The position numbers were made by a program, and so were the translations under genes. DNA of 64,000 nt from Agelas oroides. Its lineage: Eukaryota; Porifera; Demospongiae; Agelasida; Agelasidae. The notes under the pieces are model-generated. The model was given only the letters and a program-made list of their open reading frames with translations, ran no database searches and was not told the DNA's origin. Location: assembly GCA_949130485.1 (NCBI GenBank), contig OX422191.1, forward strand, positions 2,017,358 through 2,081,357, written 5' to 3'. Of the stretch, positions 43,026 through 55,390 are shown piece by piece; position 1 is the first letter of the stretch, and every line of letters begins with the position of its first letter.

Positions 43026-45043
43026 GACTAAGTCTATAGGAAAGAAGTAATTTAGCTACATATACAGCTCACAGCAAGGATACACAATCAACAATTTCTT
43101 GTAGTGAGTAAGTGAATCATAGCTATGTGTATCAATACCAGAATGGACACATGCGTATGTTCCCAGTTTTGTCAAAGCAGTTGTGTTTATCACTGTGTTG
43201 TCATGTCAACAAGTATGAACATTTTCATGTTTGAAATTCATTCTCCTAATCATTCTGTATATGGACTGATTAGGAATCTTTCTTCAGTAATTAAATACCT
43301 TTCTGTTTGAACACTAATATATTCACAACTAAGTGGAATGGGTGGAGGTGATAATGGGTGTGGCAGTAAGTTGCTAGGGTAACATCCAATAAATAAGTTT
43401 CATTTCCCAGACAGAACAGCATTCAACCTTCAGACTCAGGCTCGGTTTCTTCTGAGGAATGCAACTATTAGCGAATTCTTTGCATGTGGCAACAAATTGT
43501 CTGGCCTGCAGTATCTAACCATAATCAAAGCTGGGAATACAGGGTAGAATGATGTGTGAGCAATAATGCAAGACCACACAGAGAACAGGATAATGGTTTA
43601 AAGCAAGTATGATATTTATAACTGGATGGGCTGCACTGATCTCAATTTTTGTGGTTGTTGTTTTGTCGTTTCTTGAGAGTAGAATATTCTAAATAACTGT
43701 AATTGGGCTTTCTGCAGAAGTACATGCATGTAATCTGATAATAATTATTTTTCTTCTACCCTTTTCATGATCTAAGGCAGAACATAAGCCATATCAAGTG
43801 TATAATATTTTGTGTAACTGTGATTTGCCATGCATATGCCTCATTCCCAGGTTCCCCCCACGAGTCTGGGAATGAGGGTACGTCAGAATCTGTCAAGGCT
43901 TAGCCATCATGGTGCATACTTCACCTCACATCCAGGGACTACCAACTTACCTACCACTAAACATGGGTTTAATATAGTATGAGGCTATGTAGACGGTCTC
44001 CCATGCACTGGCATGCAGAACCTGGACATACATAACTCTATATTAGTATGACATTTTGTTCATAACACAACACTAACTGCATGTTGGAAATTAAGGTTTG
44101 GAGGCATGTAGTTGCTTTCATGATTGATCAACCAGCAATATACCTTATTTTATGTTAGTAAATCTATTAGGGCAGTCCACCCCTTTGGGAGGTAATAATA
44201 ATCTATTAATTTCAGTGAGCACAAGAAAGCTGATTGTGGTATTTTGAATATGAAAAATGTACTGCAAAGGCCAGACATCCTCTTAGCTTTTTTGCAGACA
44301 ATGTATTCATTATAGCCATCACCCCACTTAAGGTTTTGTTAATGTTAGTGAATGTGGGTGGTCACACTGTGTGTACATTATATTCACTGTAAATATATCA
44401 ATATCAACTTTCCTATCTCTGGTCTGGCCTCTCTGATTGGCCAAACACCCTCTGCGCCACCCATCCAAAGCAAAAGCTATATATTGAAGCCATTCGAAGA
44501 CATTCCATATTTACCTGAAGGTGCTGGAGTTGAGCATGTAAGTTATATATATACTAAATATATACCAAATCTTGCAAATGAAATTTGAATTGTGTTTGAT
44601 GTTATTGATGCTGCTGTAAATGCATTGATTTGCATTAATATTATGATCCAGTAAGTTAAGTACATTGACAATATTGTGCTTTTATAGTTAGTTTGTGGAT
44701 TTAGAAAGTACTTTGGTATAGTTTATAGTTTTCCGATTTTACAATTACTGGTAGTTATACTGTTACTAAAACTCCAAAACCCCTGACTACAAGGTATTTA
44801 GCTATAGTTATCAGTGGAAAATATTCGTTTCTGTTTTATTATAGTTATAGTTTCTTCTTGGATGTTTTTGGATCTTTTTAGTTTAGTTTAGTTATAGTTT
44901 CAAGTCTAGCAAAAAAGTTGTAGAATTTTAAAAAGGCAATTCTAAAGGTATGACGAAATCTAGTTCTGATGTTAACAGTTAAATATTCACTCGCGAATAG
45001 TCATTCACCGAAGGCATGAACTTGTGCAATGTTTTGGTCCCGA
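43026..45043. other. Intergenic, one doubtful exon
   Basis: Mostly AT-rich. A frame at about 44412-44537 (SGLASLIGQTPSAPPIQSKS...GAGVEH) ends at GTAAGT and could be an exon, but no clear acceptor or partner was found. Confidence 0.3.
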
Positions 45044-45046
45044 GGG

Positions 45047-45190
45047 ACCTTCATAATAGACACTGAGACCAAGGGATCCACGTGATTTAGAAACCCGAGG
45101 GCCCCCGGGCTGTAGCGTCCCGAGGCGCAGGGCGCTACTAGGGGGCCCGAGGGTTTGTAAATCGCGTGGATTTCTTGGTCTCAGTGTCTC
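45047..45190. repeat. Palindromic element, about 140 bp
   Basis: GACACTGAGACCAAGGGATC and its inverse GGATTTCTTGGTCTCAGTGTC enclose a GC-rich hairpin with GGGCCCCCGG-like core. Confidence 0.75.
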
Positions 45191-45300
45191 ACTTTTTTTC
45201 AGATCATGGCGCCTTTGGCTAGCACTGTCGTAACTCCAGCATATTTTCGAAGCAAATACCGCCATCCAGTGCCGTACCTAGCACAGGGGCAGGGGGGCAA

Positions 45301-45309
45301 CTGCCCCCC

Positions 45310-45326
<17 letters not shown>
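45301..45326. repeat. Poly-C tract followed by (CA)n
   Basis: Uninterrupted C run of more than 20, then about nine CA units. Confidence 0.9.
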
Positions 45327-45340
<14 letters not shown>

Positions 45341-46128
45341 ACACAAGAACTTGAGCTAATTAATCCCGCACTTACTGACCGCGTGCTTACCGATGGCTGT
45401 GTTACTGTTCGCTCGTCTTGCAAGCCAGATCCACAACCCCAGCGCGGATCGCTTCGAGTATACGTGCTAGGGTTGGGCGGATTATGCTCAATTTGTTACC
45501 CATTATGCTATTCCAATATGCTCAGAATTGTACCAATTACGCCTTAAATTATGCCCGAAATTTGCCTGTTATGCTCAAACTATGCCCATTTTTTCTGGAA
45601 GGAGCAAACTTGTATGTTCGAACAATTATTTTACACTGTACAGAAAAAGTAAATTGAAACAGGATGGCAGTTCATCGACCATTCAACTGTAACATCATGG
45701 AAAGTTCAATGTAGTCTACCAGACTCTGCGATTGCTGATCATTGCTCCCTTACTTCGCCGCTTACCAACAGGACATGGGACGAGATACTTCACGGTCTCG
45801 GACTGGGACACGGTCTGAAGACGAGACTTCCAGTCTAACACAGACACATTATGCTCAAAATGTACCTATTATTCCCGCCTAATGCTCAATGCTTTCTGGT
45901 ACCTATTATTCCCAAAATTATCCTAATACGTGCTCCGTGCGCTATACTGAAAGCGATCCGCGCTGTGGGTCTAAGCTAGCTGGACTGTTGAGAGCCTAGT
46001 GGTGACTATGCAGTGACTTTCAAATCCTAACAATGCGTACTATCACACGACCAGTAAGCTATGCGTGCATGCGTTGACCTGTGCATGCATACCAGTACTA
46101 TGGTATAAGACTTATTGCAGTTGGCTTT

Positions 46129-47190
46129 GGCCGCTCCACTTTTTATAGGCCGTAGGACTAAATTTATAATATTAAGGCAGCCTCGTTCTCTGGGAGCGGG
46201 GCTAAGGTCAAGCAGCCTCTTCGTTGCATCAGTCTCATATGCAGTTACATGCGTACATTTTCGATTAAAGTACACTGTAAGGTGATCGAAAATCTTGACA
46301 GTGAGATGGCTCGGTACGAAGCTAATGCAGATTTGCAAAGAGACTATACTACAAGCGACGAAAGCTAGCCGGGCGGTCTCCTGGGAACGACGACGAAGTC
46401 AGTACAATCTGCTTTCCACATAATTTGAATATTGTACTGGAGGGATGGTAAGGTCTGAGAACGAGACTAGAATATTATACACCGTTGAAAAAGGCTTTTT
46501 TTGCAGTCTAAAGGTGCACACTTTTTGAAAAAAAATTGCCGCCGTGCTACGCGCGGCGAAATTATTTTCCATTTGTTAATCAGCGCCTCGCGCGGCTCAG
46601 CATATAGCCTCTACACTTCAAATTTGCTTCCTATGCGCCTATGTCAGTGGCGTAGGAACCGTAGCGGTTTTGGCCGCTACATGATCTTTTAGGCCGTAAA
46701 TTAATGTTCATAACCTGCATACTGTCAAGCTAGCCTCGTTCTCTGGGAGCGAGGCTAAGGCCGGAGTCAAGCAGCCTCTTCGTTGCATCAGTCTCATATG
46801 GAGTTACATGCGTACATTTCCGATTAAAGTACACTATAAGGTGATCGAAATCTTGGCAGTGAGATGGCTCGGTACGAAGCTAATGCAGATTTTCAAAGAG
46901 ACTACTACAGGCGACAAAAGCTAGCCGGGCGCGGTCTCCTGGGAACGACGACGAAGTCAGTATAATCCGTTTTACACATAAATTGAATAGTGTACTGGAG
47001 GGATGGTAAGGTCTGAGAACGAGGCTAAAATATTATACACCGTTGAAAAAAATTGCAGTCTAAAGGTGCACACTTTGAAAGAATTCGCCGCGGCCGCGCT
47101 ACGCGCGGCGAAATTACTTTCCATTTTGTGGCGGCACAGCATGGCCTCGAGCTCTACACTTCAAGTTTGCTTCCTACGCCTATGCCACTA
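46129..47190. repeat. Tandem duplication, period about 553 bp
   Basis: The block from about 46129 recurs from about 46664 (anchor CCTCGTTCTCTGGGAGCG at 46181 and 46734). Both copies hold 'gatggctcggtacgaagctaatgcag', 'gggaacgacgacgaagtcag' and a GC-rich 'cgctacgcgcggcgaaatta' stretch. Confidence 0.85.
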
Positions 47191-47810
47191 GACTCTCCCT
47201 GTATACATCGCTTCTTTCTCAATCTGTCAGACTCTTTCTCCTTTGCCTTACTCTCTTCTGATGCAGTGCGTGCACTTTTGTGCTGTATTTTCACTCGCCT
47301 GCGGCTCGTGGAAATACGCGACCGCACACTCGTGCAATATCCAGCCATATTGCCTTCTCACCCATCAAATGATATATATACATGCATACAAACGCGAACT
47401 GACTACACTGCACGATTAGTAGCCTCGTGCTAAGGCGCTCGGCAATTATCATACATGGTATGATGCTTTACATTTGCAGATATTTTTATGATAATGTAAA
47501 AAGCACCTCCCATGCCACTGTAAGAAAATGAGAGATTGATTTAACCCATGATCAGTCATCTCAGTTGCAGTTTGGCCTGACTCAGGCTCAGGCCTTAGCT
47601 CACCTCCCACCTTTCGCCACAGTTTAGGGTTATATCCCTTGCTGCTCAAGGTTCCAATAAGGCATGAATACTTCCAAGCTTAACATACATTTACTGGCCA
47701 GATTTTAAATCCTATAGTACATAAATATTCGCCTGAGTCCAGCCAATAATATACCCGGTCTGGATGTAGCCTGAGTTCCACCCCTTCTCTGGCACAAACA
47801 CCATATAATT

Positions 47811-47960
47811 CAATGAAAATAGCCAGAATTCCATGAAAATAGCCAGAATTCCATGAAAATAGCTAGAATTCCATGAAAATAGCCAGAGTTCCATGAAAAT
47901 AGCCAGAATTCCATGGAAATAGCCAGAATTCCATGAAAATAGCCAGAATTCCATGAAAAT
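47811..47960. repeat. Tandem repeat, 7.5 x 20 bp
   Basis: Unit CCATGAAAATAGCCAGAATT with single-base variants. The minus-strand frames rich in 'EFWLFSWNS' come from it. Confidence 0.95.
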
Positions 47961-48609
47961 ATGCAGTAATTACGAAATGAATGCTGCATGCACAATATGA
48001 GCATTCATAGCACGTGAATATTGCACTGGTAGCTATACAGGACCATCAAGGAGGACAAAATGCTGAGATGCATGCAACAGTTATAACAGCATCATTATCA
48101 TGTATGGCAATACTGAAGTTAGTAACACCTGCTGTGCATTGTTACCTGGAAACTTTGTAAAGAATATGATAAAGTTTGAGGGCTATTTGAGTAACTTTGT
48201 ATGATAACACTGCAGGCCAAGGGTGTTACATATTTCAACAGGCATCAGGAACAACCTTTTTTATACAGCATTTTGCGTTGACCTTGCAAAATTTGAATAC
48301 TGGCTAAGGGAAACCAGATTAGCCTTCACATGTAGCTAATGACAGGCCCACCTACAGTTGTATGGATTCCTAATTGTTTTGTGGTTTTGGCTTGATGTGT
48401 TCCAATATTGCAAGGTCAACGCAAAACGCTGTAGTCTAATCTATACATTAGCTAGCAATGCAAGTGTCCACTGTGCTAGCTCTTTGTTTCTTAATGGAAT
48501 TGCAGGCTGGGATGATGGATGGCAATTTGTATGTGTTTGTGAGTTCTCTTCATGGTAATCACCAGTTCAGTGAGCCCTGAAACTGCATGAAGTATAACCA
48601 CTCAGAGAT

Positions 48610-49059
48610 TACCGTATAGCGGGAAATTTTCGCTGGGTACAAATTTTCGCGATTTTCGCGGACAGACCTGCTTCCGCGAAAATAAAAACAGCGAAGAAAT
48701 TAACTAAGATGGAAATTGATGACGTCATTACGTGCGTATGTCTCGTACCCATGGAACGAGATGATTCTCTACAGTCTGTCTGCCCTCTAAATGGTTGTCG
48801 CATCAACTGGTAGGGGTGTGGTCAGAGCAGACAAGCTCTCACAACTGACAAAGGTCTAAGTATGCAGAGGGCGTGGTACGGCGCGTACACGTTGACAGAG
48901 GATGTTCCGTCCTATTTAGTACAAAATTAATGATGACGCATGCGGCTTTCACCCGGCAACTTACGCGACCCAAATAAAAACCGCGAAAATTTCTTCAGAA
49001 GAGTCAGGACGCTTTTCCGCGAAAATTTGCACCAGCGAAAATTTCCCGCTATACGGTAT
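48610..49059. repeat. 450-bp MITE with GTATAGCGGGAAATTTTCGC ends, copy 2
   Basis: Left ACCGTATAGCGGGAAATTTT and right AAAATTTCCCGCTATACGGT are perfect inverted repeats. It ends 28 bp before the first ATG of gene C. Confidence 0.85.
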
Positions 49060-49086
49060 ATACTGTTCACCACTGCAGTACATGCC

Positions 49087-49177
49087 ATGCTGAGACACAT
49101 GGCTAACTTGCTCCTGTTTACTCTGACCTTCCTGTCTCTTGGCCTTTGCCACCTAGCTGCTGGAGACACCCATCCTG
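49087..49177 (+). CDS. Gene C exon 1: signal peptide
   Basis: MLRHMANLLLFTLTFLSLGL followed by CHLAAGDTHPG is a textbook signal peptide; Met5 (49099) is an alternative start. An out-of-frame ATG at 49082 meets a stop after three codons. The exon ends in phase 1 at GTATGT. Confidence 0.65.
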
Positions 49178-49262
49178 GTATGTGCAGTATCATCCGTGTT
49201 TAACGTATGTATGCAGCTTGCAGAATGTAATTAGTCAATATTTTGATCTTTGATGTATATAG

Positions 49263-49354
49263 GTATCAGTGGAAGAGAGTATGGTGGTGGGACAGCATGG
49301 GATAGAGTGGAGATGGGACAGTGTCCCCTTACACCACCCACCCAGGATGTGCAG
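49263..49354 (+). CDS. Gene C exon 2: short secreted-peptide segment
   Basis: After tgtatatag, phase 1 in and phase 0 out: ISGREYGGGTAWDRVEMGQC then PLTPPTQDVQ. One Cys, no known domain. The phase match to exons 1 and 3 is the main support. Confidence 0.5.
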
Positions 49355-50055
49355 GTAAATTGGATATTTGGGTGAAATCACAGTCAGCTTATATATAGCA
49401 CATGGGCTGAATCTTTAGAGGTCACTTCTAGCCTATGATCAGTTCACAAGAGTGGGTGTATTTTTATTCCGGAGTGAAAATGACATCATCATGCGCTCTT
49501 GCTGACATACATTAATAGAATGGAAAAGTGGTTGTATTAGCACTTGATGGAATTGTGTGGGTGGATAATGGGTGTTTGGGAATTCTTTTCATGGTACTCA
49601 CTAGTATAATTATCCATCTCTGCTAACTATTATCCAGATCACAACCAGATAATAGCCAGCAGATGGACATCTGCAACTGGGATGCGTTAGCTAGTTAGAC
49701 AACTTAGACAAGTGTCTGTGCTAGCTCTACCAAATTGCAGCAAGGGGGATAATGAATGGTAATTATGTTTAACATGAATTCTCATTATATAGGACTCACT
49801 AGTTCATAAATGGAATTGGAGTAGCCTCCCAGAGGTTATGTGCATTTTTGCAGCACATGCATGTGTAGTGGGTTTTTGCATATTTTTTAGGGAGATGTGG
49901 TTTCTTTTAGTTCATACATGCATGCCTGCATGTACATACTTCTTGTGACTGGGTGAGCAATTTAAGTTTCTGAGGCGCCACAGCCTTATACACCTTGCAT
50001 GAGACGTCAGTCATAAAAATATTTCCTCAAGGAATGAGTTATAAACTTTCTAGCT

Positions 50056-50515
50056 ACACTGCAAAAACTACTCAGTTAAAACAACCCCTGTGTGGGTTAC
50101 TCAGGTTTCACTGAACTGGTGAGCTATGAAGAGAATTTTCAAACATACCACCATCCATCATCCCCCTCACACTTCCATTAGCTTGCAAAGAGCTACTACA
50201 GACGCTTGTCTGTGGTAGCTCTTTGTTTCTTAATAAAGCCTGATGGAATTGTAGGGGGGATGATGGATATATATTTATGGAACCGGATAGCAGCAGGTGG
50301 ACCATACAAAGTGGTATGAATGTCCATTAGCTAGCAGACAAGTGTCTGTGCTAGCTCTTTGCTTCTTAATGAAGCTTGATTGAATTGTGAGGGGGGTGAT
50401 GATGGGATTACAGTGTTTAAATTCTCTTCATAGTATATACTCACTGGTTCAATTAACCTTGAAACTTGAGTAACCACTCGGTGAGGTTACTTTAACCAAG
50501 TAGTTTTTGCAGTGT
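50056..50515. repeat. 460-bp MITE, CACTGCAAAAACTACT ends
   Basis: The left CACTGCAAAAACTACTCAGT and right AAGTAGTTTTTGCAGTGTA are inverted. Inside are three iterations of 'gctagctctttg...cttaat' wording. Related to the families at 30909 and 55391. Confidence 0.7.
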
Positions 50516-50987
50516 ATAAGCACTGCGTAGCTAGCTGGCAAGAAGGTTTAGCGATATTTCAAGTTGAGAGGATTCATCAGTGGCTGATGAATTCTCTCAA
50601 GTTGAAACATCCTGTGACATCTGTATGCTACATACTACATGCTGTAAAGGGCCTATATGACAACTTTGCACTTAACAATCTTCTCCACCTTGTACGTAGC
50701 TCCTGCATATGCAGTAACTGTAAAACTGATATTTTATTGCATGACTACCCTACACAAATTCAGAGCACTGCTGTTGGGAGATGATACTCTAGTAACCTTT
50801 CTAGTCCTCAATATATATTTTACAAGATCCCAGTAACCAAATACTTGCTGAAATTCTGTTTTTTGAGTTGGCAGTTACAAAAAAAAAATTGTTACATATA
50901 TTAGTGGATGCTAAGTACACCTTATATTATGTCACTGTGACACACACTCTAAAATTAATGTAAGGATTTTCTGTCATCTACATGCAG

Positions 50988-51159
50988 CCGGCAATAAAGC
51001 ACACTTGGGTAAGCAGTAGAGCGGTTTCATATAGCAAGAAGCCACGTTGGGTGCAAGCAAAGCGACGAATGAAGATGTGGTCAAGGAGTAACATCCTTGG
51101 CGTCCTCCTCCTCCTCCTCCTAGCAGGAGATGTTGAGACCAACCCTGGACCAACAACTG
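50988..51159 (+). CDS. Gene C exon 3: basic segment, hydrophobic leader and 2A motif
   Basis: 172 nt, phase 0 in and phase 1 out. PAIKHTWVSSRAVSYSKKPR is followed by RRMKMWSRSN, a six-Leu run and AGDVETNPGP. It aligns with gene A 111-279 at almost every position after SKKPRW. With skipping, the signal-peptide product ends NPG; without it the Leu run could act as an internal signal or stop-transfer segment for the LRAT array. Confidence 0.75.
51129..51152 (+). other. 2A peptide motif DVETNPGP, gene C
   Basis: Exact 2A consensus, same codon context as at 249-272. Confidence 0.85.
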
Positions 51160-51616
51160 GTACATTGATGCTTGTTACAATACTTCTTTCATTACTCGCA
51201 AAGCATTTGTGTACTTTTGGAACAAAAGCCACAGAACATTCAGAACCCTGCATAAGTCCTTAGTTACTTGGAGGTTTAATTGACAATACTAATTTGTCAT
51301 TATTGCATGAATTAGTAATACTCACCTATTTGACAATTTATTTAGATCAAATTTGGTTCAATTTGGTATTCTTGCAGTTTTTGTCTTAATATGTGAGTAT
51401 CACAGAATATGAACGGCAAACTATTCTGTACCGGTAATAGCTTTTGTAGGGTAAGCTACCTTTAGAGCTTTCTTTTATTGGCACATCAAGATAGTATGTC
51501 ATGAATCATGAGTAAGACTGAGGCTATTAAAATTAATGTTTGCTGTGATATGCAAAACCTGGACAATGGGAAGGCCTGGAAATGAGACTAATCTGGCCCG
51601 TGTGCAAAAATTTACG

Positions 51617-52160
51617 TACCCTATTTCTTCGATCAGATGCCGCAGCTACTATTCAAGGGCAGTGTTTATCTTTTAGGAAAGCCCACAGACATCAATGATG
51701 GCTGGATAAGGTAAGTATGTGCAATACAGTGACGACTGTTAGACGCTACCAGTAGTACACGGAGCCTCTCAGTCCTGCGTTAGCTGTGGAAATGAGTCGC
51801 ACAACACGAATAGTTCTAGCTAACTTGCCGACCATTGTCAGCAGTTACTGATATTCACGGCATATACTATCTTTGGCTACTATGCTTCAAGGGCGGAGTT
51901 TATTTAGTTCAGAACTTCTGACTGTGCAGCTATACTATTCGAGGGTGGCGACTATTCAAGGGTGGCAACTATTCAAGGGTGGCAACTATTCAAGGGTGGC
52001 AACTATTCAAGGGTGGCAACTATTCGAGGGTGGCAACTATTCAAGGGTGGCAACTATTCGAGGGTGGCATCTATTCAAGGGTGGCAACTATTCGAGGGTG
52101 CCATCTATTCAAGGGTGGCAACTATTCGAGGGCGGCATCTATTCAATCAAACACGGTAGC
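51617..52160. repeat. Element containing a 17-bp tandem array (about 12 copies, 51934-52147)
   Basis: Unit ACTATTCAAGGGTGGCA with AAG/GAG variants. Flanking wording ('ctatttcttcgatcag', 'actattcaagggcagtg') relates it to the MITE at 17516-17910, whose 'actattcgagggcagggtt' seems to have been amplified here. Confidence 0.8.
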
Positions 52161-52514
52161 ATGTAAGGGTAAAATACATTGTAGTAAAGACTTTGAATTT
52201 GAGTTGTGTGTATGGAGGTACATTTGATTCTAAAAATAATCTGATCAGCCATGTTCGGCTGTTAAATGTGAAATTATTCAGATATGGATGCTTTCTCTCT
52301 ATATAAGAAATTTAAACTATCATCCATTAATACAGTCTGTTGTAATGTTACCTTGCTTCTTCTCTAGATAGTAGCCGTTTTTGTTCAATTTTTGTGCAAA
52401 ACCACTTGACATGGCTTTTCTCCAGAAGAAGCTTGTTTGCACCTCATGTGGTTCTGATAGCACATGCAAATTTGCTGCTGTTCACTGGGGTTGCAGTTGT
52501 AGCAAGAACTTCAG

Positions 52515-52610
52515 TAGCCTCGTTCCCAGGCCACTCACAGATTTTCTCTCACAGCCATGGAGAAACACAGCTGCGTGATAAAATCTGGAAGTGGCCTGGG
52601 AACGAGGCTA
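52515..52610. repeat. 96-bp MITE, TAGCCTCGTTCCCAGGCC ends
   Basis: Inverted ends TAGCCTCGTTCCCAGGCCAC and GTGGCCTGGGAACGAGGCTA, flanked by a short direct repeat (aacttcag / aacttcag). Confidence 0.85.
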
Positions 52611-53074
52611 CAACTTCAGTATTCACTACGCAAAGTAAATGCATACAAGAGATTCAGTTTGAGAAATGGACTATGTCACTGACCATCAATTCTCCTATTA
52701 TAGGGGTAACATTTCACTACCACAATTTTTAATACATTCGGACAGTATAAAGTTGCACAACAGACTTAATAAGACAGTTACAAAATTTCTCATCTGGCTT
52801 GGTTGCATGTGTGTACACCATTGCTGCTTCAAATAAGGAAATTCATATGTCTAGCTGTTATTCAACCATGCATGTTAGTGGCATACTAGTATAACATGTT
52901 TAGTACAAGTTTGAAAGGCTATCAGCTTCTGATGTGACTATTTTCACAAACTAAGGGTAAGGTATATTATAGTGTGCATACTGTTGGTAGTCCTGGGGTG
53001 CTTACATACCGCCAGTATACATTGTTGTTTTTAGGGAATCATGAAATATATAACTACTACCTGCATGCACCCAG

Positions 53075-53494
53075 GTGTGGTTTATGAAGATCCACCAGGA
53101 GTTCCACTGAACCCCATACCTCTCAATCAAGCAGGGGACTTATTTAAACGTGGAGCTCACCTTCTCTATCAGGTGTGCAAGGAGCCTTATCGACCATGCT
53201 ACAGGAGCACTCTGGTCCTGAAAGTGGAGGACAAAAGAATTTACGTGATCAAGAACAGCAGTGATGGTGTCAAAACAGAATGGCTTGACTCCACCGACAG
53301 TCACTTCATAGTAGTGTACTCACACTGCCGCTACACAGATGATGAAGCTGTCGAACGTGCAGAGCAGCGACTGAAGTGGGGTGAAAAGTGCTATCACTGT
53401 CTCAACAATAACAGCCACCACTTTGTGACGTGGGCCAAGACAGGCAGAGAGAATCCTTTAGCTGACATCATTGAGAGTCTGACATACCAAAAAG
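53075..53494 (+). CDS. Gene C exon 4: LRAT-like unit 1
   Basis: 420 nt, phase 1-1. GAHLLYQV, VVYSHCRYTDDEAVERAEQR and NNSHHFVTWAKTG, with Ser for the catalytic Cys. It is nearly identical to the gene A unit over its second half. The frame from 53041 (ATG, in phase) adds 12 residues of intron; the acceptor catgcacccag fixes the exon start. Confidence 0.75.
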
Positions 53495-54008
53495 GTAATG
53501 GGCGAATAAGAAAAAATAGCTGAACTATCAGAGAGTCGGTAGACTCTCTATGTAGGGATGGCGCCGACGCGCAATATATGCAATACTTAAGCAAAAGCCG
53601 TATAACTTCACCACAAACACGCAAAAAGTTTATTTAAGCATCCAGGCTTCCTCTTTGAGTGCCTTTGTGATCAGTAAGACTCATATAAGTGGCCAAAAGC
53701 CACGCGGAAGACAGCTAAACGCAAAAGTGTGCGATAGCAAAAGTGCCATTTTTCGTATTCTTCTTTCTTTCTTTCTTTCTTTCTTCGTTACGACTTTTGT
53801 TCAAACAACAACAACTCAAAAACGGTTCAAGCACTCACCGTAATTTTAGCACGAAACTGATGCTTATCACAGCGCGGAGCTCTACGATCACTCAGCGTCT
53901 TCATAGCTTCAAGTTCACCCTAGTCAACAAAAGCCATTCACAACCCTCTGAGGCTGCTGTGCGTTGCTTAGGACGCCATTTTCTAATTTTGTACGCATGC
54001 GCACACGA

Positions 54009-54060
54009 AGTCTCGTTCCCAGACCAAAGACCACGGTCATTGGTCTGGAAGCGAGACTAG
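54009..54060. repeat. Short TIR hairpin of the AACGAGGCTA superfamily
   Basis: AGTCTCGTTCCCAGACCAAAG pairs with ...ATTGGTCTGGAAGCGAGACT. Confidence 0.7.
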
Positions 54061-54490
54061 TACACACGCGAAATCGCCAGCGGGCAGTACGCTTGGCTGT
54101 CACGGTCTTTTCCTCCCGCCGGCATTGGGCAAGGCTTATGAACACTACGTAGGTAAGGCGCTGCATTCAGCTGCCTACTTGTAGCTACACTAAAAATAGC
54201 CTTTGAACTGTAAAGCTAGGATGGTCAGTTGTCAGTAGGATAGTAGTTTCTGTGCTGCAGCTGGTCAGTCGTCATGTGATTGACAACTGAAATTGGTTTC
54301 ACAAAGTTTGGTAGGAAGAGTGGTTGGCCCTTCATCAGGTTCTAGCTGGCTATATTACACATAGGCCTAATTATTTAATACATGCCTGGAACCACTACTA
54401 AACTGTCAACGCCGTTTCAAGTTCTGGTGTTGTGATTACACTTTAATACGTATAACTGTAACTGAGATTAACATCAAAAAAGTACAGCAA

Positions 54491-55078
54491 CAAGACTTAA
54501 AAAACATTAAAAATGTAAAAAGATGTAGGTATGGCATGCCAAAAAGTATGCAAACAAGGTAGGGATAATGCATGAAAGCAAAGGTCAACATATTGGCAAA
54601 GCCCCATCCCTACATTTTTTCACACTACAGTTGATGCAATGCTGCTAGATCATATTAGCCTCGTCCCTGAGCCAACATGTGGGAGAAGGAATGTGGCCTG
54701 GGGACGAGGTTAAAACCATGCCATGTACTATCATAAGTCTGCAGTCTACTCCAACTCACTGCTTAAGTTGTTGAAGAGGTTCTGTATAACATAATGCTAC
54801 CAAGAGGGTCATACTAGCCTTATTACCAGGCCATGTGGGAGGAGGAGGTGGCCTGAGAACGAGGCTACAGCCATGAACTGCCAGTAATAAAGGTTGTGAA
54901 CTTGTGGTACGTTTTAGGAAGACCCCCATGCACTAACTGTAGTGTGAAAAAGATGTAGGGATGGGGCTTTGCCAATATGTTGACCTTTGCTTTCATGCAT
55001 TATCCCTACCTTGTTTGTATACTTTTTGGCATGCCATACCTACATCTTTTTACATTTTTAATGTTTTTTAAGTCTTGT
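54491..55078. repeat. Foldback element, arms about 145 bp, with two inserted mini-hairpins
   Basis: 54491-54637 and 54935-55078 are near-perfect inverted copies (CAAGACTTAAAAAACATTAA against TTAATGTTTTTTAAGTCTTG). The spacer carries two TAGCCTCGT...ACGAGG(C/T)TA hairpins at 54656-54712 and about 54815-54868. Confidence 0.85.
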
Positions 55079-55390
55079 AGAATAATTCACCCAGCTTACT
55101 CTTGATCTAAGTGAGCATCACACAACTAAAGCGACAAGAATTTGTAGAATCTGACACATTGTATCTACCTTGTATCTACCTTGCTTGCTAGTATAGGTAT
55201 AGATCTATCTCAGTATCAGCTAGCTATATTAACTACAAGTACCATTTTCACAGCCCCCTCTCTAAATAGCAATAGGTTGGAGAAGGAATGCTGTATCCTG
55301 TTCTGTTACAATATCTGCTACGTACCTAAGTATGTAAGCTTGAGCAATTGGATATACTGACACATAGCTACAAAGTCTGAGAACAAAGTT

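Noticed and set aside
47712-48004. Repetitive EFWLFSWNS protein
   Set aside because: Translation of the 20-bp tandem repeat; no start, splice or domain support.
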